64,000 nucleotides of DNA from Rhizobium mongolense USDA 1844 (GCF_000419765.1 NZ_ATTQ01000009.1:186001-250000), one strand, 5' to 3'. Counted from the first letter of the stretch, positions 27,121 to 35,621 are shown. Translations and numbers: made by a program. The notes: a model not told the origin generated them from the letters alone.

Positions 27121-28610
27121 CCGTCACCATCGGGGACAGGCTTGGCTGGCGCGACATCGCTCAGGTCGGCGAAGGCGAAGCACTTGCACTGTCGCCGGCT
27201 GCAGAGGAACGTATCGCCCACGCCGCCCGTATCGTCGGGCGCATTGTCGAAAGCGGGGTGCGAGCCTACGGTATAAATACCGGCGTCGGCGCCCTGTCGG
27301 ATACGGTCGTTGATCGTAGATCGCAAAGACGACTTTCGCGCAATATCGTCCTCAGTCACGCATGCGGCGTCGGTCCGCTCTTGGCACCGCGCGAGGTGCG
27401 GGCGATTATTGCCGCGCAGATCGCCAATTTTGCCCACGGCCATTCAGGCGTGCGGCCGGAAATCGTCAGCAACCTGGCTGCCTTTCTCGAGAGGGATTGC
27501 ATTCCCGATGTGCCATCGAAAGGCTCAGCCGGCTATCTCACCCACAATGCCCACAGTGCGCTCGTCTTGATTGGGGAGGGATCTGCGCGCGTTGCCGGTC
27601 GTCCGATGCACGGGCGCGACGCCTTGACGGCGATCGGGCTTGCGCCACTCGTCCTCAAGGCCAAAGAAGGGTTGAGCCTTGTCAATGGCACGGCTTGCGC
27701 AACCGGTCTTTCGAGCATCGCTCTCGCACGTGCCGCCCGCCTGCTCGATTGGGCCGATGCAATCGCCGCTCTTACCCTGGAAGCTGCCGGCTGCCAGCTG
27801 GCAGCGTTTGACGAAGCGGTGCTTGCGCTTCGCCCTTCGAGGGGTATCGCGACGGTCGGTGCGTCCATCCGCAATCGGCTTTCGGGCAGCGGGCTTGTTG
27901 CGGCCGCCCTCGCAAGACGGACGCAGGATGCGCTCAGCTTGCGTGCGATACCGCATGCGCATGGCGGCGCGCGCGATGTGTTCGAGCAGTCGGCCGAGAC
28001 TGTCGACCGGGAGCTCGCGTCCGTCACTGACAACCCGGCGATCTTGGGCACGCCGGACAATCCGATCGTCTCGTCCGAAGCGCATGCCGTTGCTCCGGCA
28101 CTCGCGCAGGCGGCCGACAGCCTTGCAATCGCAATCGCTCAAATCGGCGCAATGAGCGAGCGGCGAATTGATCGGCTTGTCAATCCGCTGGTAAGCGGTC
28201 TTCCGCCTTTCCTTGCCAGTGATGCCGGCAGCAATTCCGGCTTCATGATCGCCCAGTATACGGCTGCGGCGCTCAGTAATGAGAACCGCCGTCTTGCTGC
28301 TCCCGCCTCGATGGATGGCGGCTTGACGTCGGGGCTGCAGGAGGATTTTCTCGCGCATCCAACAGCTGCGGCAAACAAGCTGCTTTCCGTCATCGATAAT
28401 GCTGAATACATCCTGGCGATCGAATTGATGGCTGCAGCCCAGGCCCATGATTTTCTCGAGGCGACGGCGCCGAGGGCCAGAGGAACGGAAGAAATCCAAC
28501 TTATCGTGCGTGCGCATGTGCTGCACTATGCCGATGACCGCCCGCTTGCTGGGGACATGGAGACGTTGCGCACTTTGCTTCGGGATCGCTCGCCGCCGGC
28601 GGATATTTGA
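27117..28610 (+). CDS. Histidine-ammonia-lyase-family protein lacking the MIO triad
   Basis: A 497-residue homologue of HutH/aromatic amino acid lyases, of full length. Conserved parts are AYGINTGVGAL (active-site Tyr region, about residue 50), SLVNGT, SVTDNPAI, SNSGFMIAQYTAAAL and LQEDFLAH. The cofactor region differs. HutH has GSVG-ASG-DLAPLAH, while this protein has GSAG-YLTHNAH (about residues 137-147), so the Ala-Ser-Gly that cyclises to MIO is absent. The Tyr of the YSLR block is Leu (LSLR). A standard ammonia elimination is therefore unlikely. Ergothionase, which removes trimethylamine from ergothioneine, is to my knowledge a relative that works without MIO, so a betaine or thiol-histidine type substrate is possible. 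Confidence 0.85.
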   Translation: MTVTIGDRLGWRDIAQVGEGEALALSPAAEERIAHAARIVGRIVESGVRAYGINTGVGALSDTVVDRRSQRRLSRNIVLSHACGVGPLLAPREVRAIIAAQIANFAHGHSGVRPEIVSNLAAFLERDCIPDVPSKGSAGYLTHNAHSALVLIGEGSARVAGRPMHGRDALTAIGLAPLVLKAKEGLSLVNGTACATGLSSIALARAARLLDWADAIAALTLEAAGCQLAAFDEAVLALRPSRGIATVGASIRNRLSGSGLVAAALARRTQDALSLRAIPHAHGGARDVFEQSAETVDRELASVTDNPAILGTPDNPIVSSEAHAVAPALAQAADSLAIAIAQIGAMSERRIDRLVNPLVSGLPPFLASDAGSNSGFMIAQYTAAALSNENRRLAAPASMDGGLTSGLQEDFLAHPTAAANKLLSVIDNAEYILAIELMAAAQAHDFLEATAPRARGTEEIQLIVRAHVLHYADDRPLAGDMETLRTLLRDRSPPADI

Positions 28611-28620
28611 AAGGGTTGCC

Positions 28621-29787
28621 ATGATCGCTCGATTCGACGTCGCTGTGATTGGCCTTGGGGCCATGGGAAGCGCAGCACTTGCATTTCTCGCCGCCCGCGG
28701 CGTCAAAGCGATTGGTATCGACGCTTATTTTCCCGCGCATGCGATGAGCTCGTCGCATGGCGACAGCCGGCTGATTCGGCTCGGCTATTTCGAGGACCCG
28801 TCCTATGTGCCGCTTCTTCAACGTGCCTATCGCAATTGGCGTGCGCTCGAAACCAGTCTAAGGGCCGATATCCTGACCATCACCGGCGTGTTGCAGATCG
28901 GTCCGCCGGACAGCAAGATCGTCAGCGGCACGCGCACTTCGTGCAGGCTACACGGTCTTGCCCATGAAGAGCTTGATGCGGCCGAAATGGCGCGCCGCTT
29001 TCCTGCTTTTCAGCTCGATGACGGTGAGGTTGCGATCCTCGACCCGCAAGGCGGATATCTGCGCCCGGAAGCTGCCGTCATGGGCTACATCAAACTTGCG
29101 GCCGAAAGCGGAGCGATGCTCCATTTTGGCGAGAAGGTTATGGCGCTCGATCCGGGTGACGGCGGTGTCACTATCTCTTCAGCGAGTGGCCGCTACCACG
29201 CCAAGAAGGTCGTCATCGCGACGGGATCCTGGATTGCGGAACTCGTTCCGCACCTGAAATCACACGCGACCCCGATCCGTCAGGTCGTGGCGTGGTATCA
29301 GCCGAAGGACGGCTTTGTAGCAGAGCCGCAGCGCATGCCATGTTTCCTTCGCGATGAAGGTGCGGAAGGTTCTTATTTTGGCTTCCCCGCGATCGGCACC
29401 GATGGCATCAAGCTTGGCCGCCACGCGCATTTTCGCGAGCCGATCGACCCCAACGAACCCAATCCGCCGATCAACGACCAGGATACCGCACTGCTCGACG
29501 GCTTTGCGTCCAGACGTCTGCCTGCGGCTGCCGGGCTTCGTGTTCGCGCGGCCTCCTGCCGCTATACGATGTTGCCGAGCGAGGACTTCCTCTTCGACCT
29601 TTTGCCCGGACAGCCAAACATTGTCGTTGCATCGCCGTGTTCCGGGCATGGTTTCAAATTCACGAGCGTCGTCGGTGAGATTCTGTCTGACCTTGCACTC
29701 GATGGTGGCACCGCGTTGGAGATTGCCGCTTTCTCTTTTGACGCCCTCGAAAGACATCGCCATTGGCGATCTGTGGGCGTCAAGTAA
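28621..29787 (+). CDS. FAD-dependent N-methyl amino acid oxidase (SolA/monomeric sarcosine oxidase family)
   Basis: A 388-residue flavoprotein. The dinucleotide-binding DVAVIGLGAMGSAALAFLA opens the protein. SSSHGDSRLIRLGYFEDPSYVPL is the family hallmark region, and CRYTMLPSEDFLFD holds the Cys that carries covalent FAD in sarcosine and N-methyltryptophan oxidases. SGHGFKFTSVVGE is also conserved. These enzymes oxidise secondary amines and release formaldehyde or an imine plus peroxide. It follows the lyase by 10 bases at the end of the operon, which suggests a substrate with an N-methylated amine (inference). Confidence 0.9.
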   Translation: MIARFDVAVIGLGAMGSAALAFLAARGVKAIGIDAYFPAHAMSSSHGDSRLIRLGYFEDPSYVPLLQRAYRNWRALETSLRADILTITGVLQIGPPDSKIVSGTRTSCRLHGLAHEELDAAEMARRFPAFQLDDGEVAILDPQGGYLRPEAAVMGYIKLAAESGAMLHFGEKVMALDPGDGGVTISSASGRYHAKKVVIATGSWIAELVPHLKSHATPIRQVVAWYQPKDGFVAEPQRMPCFLRDEGAEGSYFGFPAIGTDGIKLGRHAHFREPIDPNEPNPPINDQDTALLDGFASRRLPAAAGLRVRAASCRYTMLPSEDFLFDLLPGQPNIVVASPCSGHGFKFTSVVGEILSDLALDGGTALEIAAFSFDALERHRHWRSVGVK

Positions 29788-29828
29788 CCGAGCGGCTGCT
29801 GCTGACCACCGATGACCCACGCCGACCG

Positions 29829-30053
29829 TCACGGGTCCGGGTCATCACGCGTCGCGCCCGCCAAGAGCTTCAATTGCTCCGGTTCGTGCACGCCTTGGCG
29901 ATATAATTCTATGATGATCGACGCCAGATGTGTGACCGTTCCATTGTCGGTGATATCCATCTGAGCACATAGATCGTCAAGGACGTTATTGCAGACGTTC
30001 AGATCTTCAGACGTAAGCGGCTCGTCGCGGCGATTTCCGAAATGCTCTTCCAT
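29829..30053 (-). CDS. Hypothetical small protein downstream of an XRE regulator
   Basis: A 74-residue acidic protein (or 84 residues if the ATG at 30083, inside the XRE gene, is used). It contains EPLTSEDLNVCNNVLDDLC and GTVTHLASIIIELYRQGV, which look like two amphipathic helices. No domain is recognised. It starts directly after the XRE gene stop on the same strand and may be its partner. Its tail is convergent with the flavoenzyme gene. Confidence 0.6.
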   Translation of the reverse strand: MEEHFGNRRDEPLTSEDLNVCNNVLDDLCAQMDITDNGTVTHLASIIIELYRQGVHEPEQLKLLAGATRDDPDP

Positions 30054-30054
30054 A

Positions 30055-30402
30055 TCAGCCGCCTGCGCCAGGTGGTGCATCATTTTCGAAAACTTCGCGG
30101 TACTGAATCACCTGTTTCTCATCGACGTCGATCGATCCGCGCGCAGGTGCTAGAAGGCGAACGCCTGGGCCGCCGGAGCCTGAATAGTCGCCGTCGAGGA
30201 AGGCAATGCCGGCCGCTTCGAGGGCACGAACGACGGCGACGACGTTGTTAGCCAAACCCTTGACCTGTCCCTCGCTTGCTTCCATCCGGCGTAAGGTGGG
30301 AGCAGAAACATTGGCGTCCTTGGCAAGTTCGTTTTGACCAAGACCCGCCAACACGCGCGCTGCTGCCAGCTGTTTGCCGGTGATGTGATGGATTTCACGC
30401 AT
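30055..30402 (-). CDS. XRE-family helix-turn-helix regulator
   Basis: A 115-residue cytoplasmic DNA-binding protein. The HTH (residues about 7-60) has QLAAARVLAGLGQNELA and VSAPTLRRMEASEG, followed by an AGIAFLDGDY segment that is common in this small XRE subgroup. The C-terminal 40 residues are unrelated to known ligand domains. The AT-rich DNA upstream (30430-30480) probably holds its promoter. Confidence 0.88.
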   Translation of the reverse strand: MREIHHITGKQLAAARVLAGLGQNELAKDANVSAPTLRRMEASEGQVKGLANNVVAVVRALEAAGIAFLDGDYSGSGGPGVRLLAPARGSIDVDEKQVIQYREVFENDAPPGAGG

Positions 30403-30958
30403 GGCGATTTGAGCCGCTAGCCGCCCTGATCATGAGGATATTAATTATCACATTGAACGATTTTGATCAATAAGATGAGATCCTGGCCCTCGACATCAAC
30501 AATCCAAAAACGCTTCTTCCCGTGGTCTCATTGGTAGAAGAAGCACCTAGTCCTGGCGACGAAGGGTGTACTCACCTGTCGCCGTCGTCGCCGGCGCGAT
30601 TGAGAGTGTACGAGCTCGTTATGAAGATCGGGAGACGGACGTCGTCTGCACCTAGGGCCCGAATCAGCCTTCCAAGCCCATCCTGCCGGACAGAGAAGCG
30701 GCGCACGTTGTACTCGCCGCCGCCGTCGGCGTGCCGGCAGTAAGAAGCGACGGTCTGAGTTTGCCTCAGATCGGCACTGTCACGACCTGCGCCCATATCA
30801 GAAGTGCCGGCCCGGTATTCTCAAAATGAATGCGTCCTGATCACGATCGCTGCAGGACCTCATCCGATTGGTTTAGGCCATTACCTCTTGAACGAAAACC
30901 TATCAAAACCAATATTTTCTTGGGTGGAATAGCGGCTTCTAGAGAGGAGAAAAACACC
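30403..30958. other. Intergenic region of about 550 bases with one doubtful small ORF
   Basis: An AT-rich promoter-like patch lies at 30430-30480, next to the XRE gene. The middle holds only the doubtful minus-strand ORF at 30572-30796. The right end (30890-30958) contains AGAGAGGAGAAA, the ribosome site of the DUF982 gene. I see no RNA gene or terminator here. Confidence 0.4.
30572..30796 (-). CDS. Possible small hypothetical protein
   Basis: A 74-residue frame with codon choice close to that of its neighbours. It contains VASYCRHADGGGEYNVRRF and RLPIFITSSYTLNRAG. It has no recognised domain and no clear ribosome site. It may be a short rhizobial orphan or a chance frame. Confidence 0.3.
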   Translation of the reverse strand: MGAGRDSADLRQTQTVASYCRHADGGGEYNVRRFSVRQDGLGRLIRALGADDVRLPIFITSSYTLNRAGDDGDR

Positions 30959-31264
30959 ATGCTTGTCAGTGAGGTGCCTTGGCGGGTTCCGGTAACGGTC
31001 CGCTTGGAGTGCGGACTTGAGCGGACATTTACCTCAGCCTTTGAGACGATTGAATTTCTCGAGAACCAGTGGCCCGAGCGGCGAGGTGAGCGCTACCATC
31101 GAGCCGTCAACCAGTGCCGGGGAGCACTGAGCCGAGTCGTCCCCGCAGAGGTGGCCCGCGAAGCATTTATCGCAGCCTGCCTGGAGGCTGGCATGACCGC
31201 ATTGGCAGGCACGGTCGCCACACGTTCCAAAGCATCACCGCCGAACCTTGCAATCAGTGCATAA
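30959..31264 (+). CDS. DUF982 domain-containing protein
   Basis: A 101-residue small protein of a family almost confined to Rhizobiales. The typical pattern is the strand pair VPVTVRLECGLERTFTSAFETIEFLENQWPE (shown in parts: VTVRLECGL, FETIEFLENQWP), a basic GERYHRAVNQCRGAL helix, and an AFIAACLEAGM helix near the end. Its function is unknown; members are often multi-copy and stress-associated. The start at 30959 follows AGAGGAGAAAAACACC. Confidence 0.85.
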   Translation: MLVSEVPWRVPVTVRLECGLERTFTSAFETIEFLENQWPERRGERYHRAVNQCRGALSRVVPAEVAREAFIAACLEAGMTALAGTVATRSKASPPNLAISA

Positions 31265-31270
31265 TTGGAC

Positions 31271-31293
31271 GCCGTCGGCGCAAAGCCGACGGC
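31271..31293 (+). terminator. Hairpin just after the DUF982 gene
   Basis: GCCGTCGGC (31271-31279) and GCCGACGGC (31285-31293) form a perfect 9-bp GC-rich stem with a 5-base loop, 6 bases after the stop. The sequence after it (ATTGTTATGGTTTCTTA) is T-rich but interrupted, so termination is likely but may be partial. Confidence 0.55.
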
Positions 31294-31625
31294 ATTGTTA
31301 TGGTTTCTTAATGGTCGACGCGCATTCTGGCGGTGTCGCGAAGGTAATGCGTAGCGACCGCATTCCCTCTTAGAACACGAAATTAGGTCCGTTGCTTGGC
31401 AAGCGGCGGACCTCTTTCATGTTAGGCGCGCATGCCAGCCCAGGTAGTGCGCTCCAGCCTTTATCTAAACACAGTTGTCGCCTAAAAGCGGGTCATCGAG
31501 CTTGCCTGTTAAGCTTTGTTTTGGCGCCCTTTCGCGCTCAAGGCGGTCTTTCCTCTCAAAATCGATCATCCGTCGTCGGCATTGCAGCCGAGCGACTAAT
31601 CCTGTGCGATTGAAAGGAAATCGTC
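31294..31625 (+). promoter_or_regulatory. Long structured leader upstream of the cold-shock gene
   Basis: About 330 bases without a gene. A strong hairpin lies at 31385-31413 (AGGTCCG and CGGACCT arms, extended by G-U pairs to 12 bp). It is followed by CTTTC, so it may end a small RNA or an earlier transcript. The rest up to AAAGGAAAT before the 31626 start may be the long 5-prime leader typical of cspA messages, whose structure responds to cold. Confidence 0.4.
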
Positions 31626-31835
31626 ATGAACAGTGGAACTGTTAAATTTTTCAATTCGGCCAAAGGCTTCGGCTTCATTCAGCCAAGCGATGGATCAACG
31701 GACGTTTTCGTTCACATCTCTGCAGTAGAGCGCTCAGGCATGTCTGATTTAAGGGAAGGCCAGAAGGTGACCTTTGACATCGTGCGCGACAATAAAAGCG
31801 GAAAGAATGCCGCCGAGAATCTTCTCGCTGCGTAA
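31626..31835 (+). CDS. Cold-shock protein (CspA family)
   Basis: A 69-residue OB-fold RNA chaperone. The RNP1 motif KGFGFIQP and RNP2 motif DVFVHIS are intact, and the protein starts MNSGTVKFFNSAK. It binds single-stranded RNA and DNA and melts RNA structure, often at low temperature or in stationary phase. The ATG at 31626 follows GAAAGGAAATCGTC. A small basic-protein gene lies 111 bases downstream. Confidence 0.96.
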   Translation: MNSGTVKFFNSAKGFGFIQPSDGSTDVFVHISAVERSGMSDLREGQKVTFDIVRDNKSGKNAAENLLAA

Positions 31836-31946
31836 ACCATACGACCAGATCGGCCATTGACCAGGGATGTACCGGCACTGGTCCGTCACGACGAATTGAG
31901 GTCGGGTTTGCCCGGCCTTTTTGATTTTCAATTTTGGAGCTACGAG

Positions 31947-32117
31947 ATGAAGAAAACCAATGCAGATCACCTTCTTCAGCGGGCCAAGCGCCAGGTCGCC
32001 AACACCAGCGCCGGCGGGCATCTGGGCGGTACCAATTTCGGACAGGCCTATGACGCTAAGACGTCATCAGTGAAGGCGAAAAGCGATAAGGTTCGCAGGA
32101 ATACCAACGGACGATAA
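31947..32117 (+). CDS. Small basic hypothetical protein downstream of cspA
   Basis: A 56-residue Lys/Asn-rich protein (MKKTNADHLLQRAKRQ start, ending KVRRNTNGR), with a GGHLGGTNFGQAYD centre. No named domain. Similar small genes often follow cspA in rhizobia, by my recollection. TTTTGGAGCTACGAG supplies a ribosome site, and a hairpin follows the stop, so it is probably a real gene co-transcribed with the cold-shock gene. Confidence 0.6.
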   Translation: MKKTNADHLLQRAKRQVANTSAGGHLGGTNFGQAYDAKTSSVKAKSDKVRRNTNGR

Positions 32118-32141
32118 GCCGGCGTCGACCGGATCAAGAGT

Positions 32142-32172
32142 GCCCGTTGCTCTAGAGCAGCGGGTATTGTCT
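32142..32172 (+). terminator. Terminator-like hairpin after the cspA operon
   Basis: CCCGTTGCTC (32143-32152) pairs with GAGCAGCGGG (32155-32164), with one G-U pair and a tight turn, and is followed by TATTGTCTT. It sits 24 bases after the small basic gene and probably ends the cold-shock transcript. Confidence 0.55.
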
Positions 32173-32223
32173 TCGCCGCAAAGGGTCGACGGCTTTTGTT
32201 GGCCAGTCGAAGTCCGCCTGATC

Positions 32224-32391
32224 TTACCAAACGGCCAGATACTTCAGGAGCGAAACAATGCCGATGATTATCACGATAATCTGCACGATCTGGCGCATGC
32301 GGGCATCGATCGGCAGCCGCTGAACCAGGTATAAGACGAGAATGATTACGAGAAATGTGATCAAAATTCCGATTATCACTGACGCACCCAT
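32224..32391 (-). CDS. Small two-helix membrane protein (Thivi_2564-like)
   Basis: A 55-residue protein. The first membrane helix is IIGILITFLVIILVLYLV, followed by a short polar turn QRLPIDARMRQ, and the second helix is IIVIIIGIVSLLKYLAVW. This is the layout of the Thivi_2564-type membrane proteins of unknown function. AGGAGTGAGGATAA precedes the ATG at 32391. Confidence 0.75.
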   Translation of the reverse strand: MGASVIIGILITFLVIILVLYLVQRLPIDARMRQIVQIIVIIIGIVSLLKYLAVW

Positions 32392-32581
32392 TTATCCTCA
32401 CTCCTGTCGATGAAAGCCTTTGGACAACAGGTGTTTAACTAACGGATGGCCGGACAAAGGAAAGAGTGGGAATTGACGTTCCCAACTGCTCTTTATTCAG
32501 CCGACGTATCGGCCGGGGCGGCCATGAGACCCCGGCACTCTCCTTTCCCCTCTGAATGCTGCACCTGTGCAGCTTCGCCGC

Positions 32582-33334
32582 TTATATGGCGTTATCGACG
32601 ATGACCAGGGCGCGTCCCTGCGAGCAGGTCTCGATGCGGGCTGCGACTTTATAGATGTCGCGGAGCATTTCGGGGGTGATGACGGCCGATGTATCGCCAC
32701 TGATTGCCATGGAACCGTCGGCAATGACGATCGTATTCTGACAGTAGCGAAGAGCGTGGTTGAGATCGTGGAGCGCGACCAGAACGATCATGCCCTTGCG
32801 CACTGCCAAGTCGGAAATGAAGGTAAGGACATCCACCTGGCGATGCAGATCGAGCGCCGAAGTCGGCTCGTCCATGAGGAGGACCTCGGGTCGGCGCACC
32901 AGCGCCTGTGCCAGCGATACCAGCTGCCTCTGCCCGCCGGACAGCTCCCCGAGCTCTCGAAATGCGAGATCCTCAATCCGCAGTGCCTTCAAAATGGCGT
33001 CGATTTCGGCGAGCTCATCGTCGTGAACGCGCCAGCCGCTGCCCTGTTTGGCAGACAGCAGGATCGATTCGTAGACCGTGAGGACGGCGTTGGCGCCGGT
33101 ATCCTGCGGCATGTAGCAGATCGTTCTCGGGCCGCGCTCCGTGCCGGAAAGTTCAACGAGCCCCGGCCCGGAGATCAATGAGGCGATGCGTTTGAACAAT
33201 GTCGACTTGCCTGCCGCGTTGGGGCCGATCACCGCCGTTACACTGCCGCTCTGGAGCATGTCCGTGCTGACACAGGAAAGCACCGTCCTGCGGCCGTAAG
33301 CGGCTCCAACGTCCTGAAGCGCAAGAGCTACCAT
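32582..33334 (-). CDS. Iron-complex-type ABC transporter ATP-binding protein (FecE/FepC family)
   Basis: A 250-residue ATPase. Walker A is IGPNAAGKSTLFK (about residues 36-48), the signature is LSGGQRQLVSLA, Walker B is VLLMDEPTSALD and the H-loop is LVALHDLNHAL. It powers uptake of a metal chelate by the FecCD-type permease, whose stop overlaps its start by 7 bases. It is the last gene of a four-gene minus-strand operon. Confidence 0.92.
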   Translation of the reverse strand: MVALALQDVGAAYGRRTVLSCVSTDMLQSGSVTAVIGPNAAGKSTLFKRIASLISGPGLVELSGTERGPRTICYMPQDTGANAVLTVYESILLSAKQGSGWRVHDDELAEIDAILKALRIEDLAFRELGELSGGQRQLVSLAQALVRRPEVLLMDEPTSALDLHRQVDVLTFISDLAVRKGMIVLVALHDLNHALRYCQNTIVIADGSMAISGDTSAVITPEMLRDIYKVAARIETCSQGRALVIVDNAI

Positions 33335-34395
33335 GCGCGCCTCCGGTTGCTGAATATGAGAACGAAGAAGAAGGGAACGCCGACGAGCGCGGTGATCACG
33401 CCGATCGGAAGGATGGCGCCAGGAATGAGCACCTTGCTGACGACCGATGTCGTCGACAACAGAAGCGCGCCGCAGATGACGGCTCCAGGCAGGAAGAAGC
33501 GCTGGTCCTCGCCGACCAGCATGCGGGCAATATGGGGTCCGACAAGCCCGACGAAGCCGATGGTGCCGACGAAGGAGACGGGGATTGCTGCAAGCAGGCT
33601 CACGATCATCATCGTCTGCAGCCGCAGGCGGCGAACATTGACACCCATGCTGACAGCCTTGTCGTCACCGAGGCGAAGAGCAGTCAGCGCCCAGGCATCC
33701 TTCATGAACAGCGGCACGGTGACGAGAAGCACCGCCCCGGTGAAATAGACCTTGGCCCAGGTGGCCTTCGTCAGGCTGCCCATGGTCCAAAAGACAACCG
33801 CTGCGAGCGCCTGTTCGGAAGCCAGATATTCGAGGAGGGAGAGGGCTGCGTTGAACGTGAAGACCAGGGCAATGCCGAGCAGCACGATGGTTTCGACGCT
33901 GACACCGCGCATCGTGGAGGCGAAGTGGATGAAGAGCGCCGCGACCATCGCCATGATAAAGGCGTTCAGCGGCACCACGTATTCGATGGCGCCGGGAAAC
34001 AGGGCAACGCCGCCAACGAGTGCGAGTGCTGCGCCGAAGCTGGCGGCCGCCGAAATGCCAAGCGTAAAAGGGCTCGCCAATGGATTGGAGAGGATCGTCT
34101 GCATCTGGGCACCGGCGACCGAAAGCGATGCGCCGACTGTGATCGCCATCAGCGCGATCGGCATGCGGATATCCCAGATAACGACCTTCAGCTGGTTTGC
34201 AACTTCACCGGGGCCGAAGATCGCCGAGATAACCTCCGTCAGGCTGTAGCGCGCCGGGCCAAGCGCCATGTCGGCCGCGACACTGAGGCACAGCGCGCCA
34301 ACCAACCCGGTAAGGATCAGGATCCTGCGCGTTGCCAGAGCGCGATATCGCACGCGTCCCGCCGGCGCAACGAGTGTCTGGGTTGCCTCAGCCAT
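33328..34395 (-). CDS. Iron-complex-type ABC transporter permease (FecCD family)
   Basis: A 355-residue inner-membrane protein with about ten helices that acts as a homodimer, consistent with a single permease gene. It shows DIRMPIALMAITVGASLSVAG and NPLASPFTLGISAAASFGAA, and the ATPase-contact loop GTIGFVGLVGPHIARML. The C-terminus reads GVPFFFVLI. The stop of the upstream binding-protein gene shares one base with its start. Confidence 0.93.
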   Translation of the reverse strand: MAEATQTLVAPAGRVRYRALATRRILILTGLVGALCLSVAADMALGPARYSLTEVISAIFGPGEVANQLKVVIWDIRMPIALMAITVGASLSVAGAQMQTILSNPLASPFTLGISAAASFGAALALVGGVALFPGAIEYVVPLNAFIMAMVAALFIHFASTMRGVSVETIVLLGIALVFTFNAALSLLEYLASEQALAAVVFWTMGSLTKATWAKVYFTGAVLLVTVPLFMKDAWALTALRLGDDKAVSMGVNVRRLRLQTMMIVSLLAAIPVSFVGTIGFVGLVGPHIARMLVGEDQRFFLPGAVICGALLLSTTSVVSKVLIPGAILPIGVITALVGVPFFFVLIFSNRRRAW

Positions 34396-35531
34396 CAGTT
34401 TGATCCCCGTTCCAGCGATACGAAATAGCCAGGCTTGAAGGTCACGGGAAGAAAACTCTCATGGAATTCCTTGAATGTTTGATCGGGATCGAGATCAGCA
34501 AACAGCTCGGGGTGAAGCCATTTGGCAAATTGCTGGATCGGATAGAATTCGTATGGCGCACCATAAAACTGATGCCACACGGCGTGAACTCGTCCACTCC
34601 TAACAGCCTTTAGCGCCGGAAAGGGTGTGCGTGTCATCAGGTTTGCGAGCCTTTCGCGGGCAAGCGACATATCCGCACCGCGGCCCACCGGCACGAACTG
34701 GTTGATGTCGGATTCGGCTGCCCAGTTCGAGCCGGTGACAATCACATGTTCGGGATCGGACACGACAAGCTGTTCGGGGTTGAGATCGCCGAAGGTCGTG
34801 GCAATGACATCCGATGCGATATTATGGCCACCGGCGTCTTCCACCATGGCGCCGAAATTGACCGGTCCGAAGGTGCGGCAGCAGTTGTTTTCCCCCGAAA
34901 TACCGGGCGCCCGCTCGACAAAGACGTTCGGGCGTTTCAGGTCCTTGATCTTTGCGAGCCTGTCGGTCACGCGGGCGATTTGCGCGCGCCGATAGGCAAT
35001 AAATTCCTTGGCTCGGTCTTCGGCGCCGAAAAGGCGACCGAGCAGTTCGATCGACGCCTCGGTGTTGCGAACCGGATCGAGGCGAAAATCGAGATAGACG
35101 ATCTTTATGCCGGCGGCGGCCGCCTTTTCCTCAAAGCCGCTATCCGTGGCGGACTTTTGCGCTTCCAGATTAAGGGTGATGACATCGGGCGAGAGCGCAA
35201 TTGCCGCTTCGAGGCTGAACTCACCTTGGGGCAGGTAACCGAAACGTGGCAGGTCGGCAATCTGCGGAAATGCCTCGACATAGGCTGTGTAACTGTCCGG
35301 ATCCTTCTTGATCAGATCATCGCGCCAACCAACAATCTGATCGAAAGTCTTGTCACCCTCAAGGGCGGCGATGACGTGGATCTGCCGTGCCTCGCCAACG
35401 ATGACGCGTTGTGCCGGCAGGTCGATCTTGAGCGTGCGGCCCGCAACATCGGTGATCTCGGCTGCCGTCGCGGGTGCTGCAACCAGGCCAATCAGAATGG
35501 CGGCGATTTGTCGAATGGCAGAAAACCGCAT
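34395..35531 (-). CDS. ABC transporter substrate-binding protein, iron-complex family (first of two)
   Basis: A 378-residue periplasmic protein of the FepB/BtuF class. A signal peptide spans residues 1-24 (IAAILIGLVAAPATAA). The class III binding fold shows ITDVAGRTLKIDLPAQRVIV, a long linking helix, and HAVWHQFYGAPYEFYPIQQFAKWLHPELF near the end. A vicinal Cys pair (NNCCRTFG) in the ligand lobe is also present in the next paralogue. The ATG at 35531 follows AAGGAGCCTCAC; the earlier in-frame start at 35555 has no such site. Confidence 0.9.
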   Translation of the reverse strand: MRFSAIRQIAAILIGLVAAPATAAEITDVAGRTLKIDLPAQRVIVGEARQIHVIAALEGDKTFDQIVGWRDDLIKKDPDSYTAYVEAFPQIADLPRFGYLPQGEFSLEAAIALSPDVITLNLEAQKSATDSGFEEKAAAAGIKIVYLDFRLDPVRNTEASIELLGRLFGAEDRAKEFIAYRRAQIARVTDRLAKIKDLKRPNVFVERAPGISGENNCCRTFGPVNFGAMVEDAGGHNIASDVIATTFGDLNPEQLVVSDPEHVIVTGSNWAAESDINQFVPVGRGADMSLARERLANLMTRTPFPALKAVRSGRVHAVWHQFYGAPYEFYPIQQFAKWLHPELFADLDPDQTFKEFHESFLPVTFKPGYFVSLERGSN

Positions 35532-35621
35532 GTGAGGCTCCTTATCGACGCCCAATTCGCGCGCCGGTGACAGAAATGGTCGGGCCGACGGTTCGCTTCT
35601 GCGCCGTCGGCCTGGTCATGC

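Noticed and set aside
29811..29846. Inverted repeat GATGACCC/GGGTCATC as bidirectional terminator
   Set aside because: The loop is 20 bases long, there is no T-run on either side, and one arm lies within the last codons of the small minus-strand gene.
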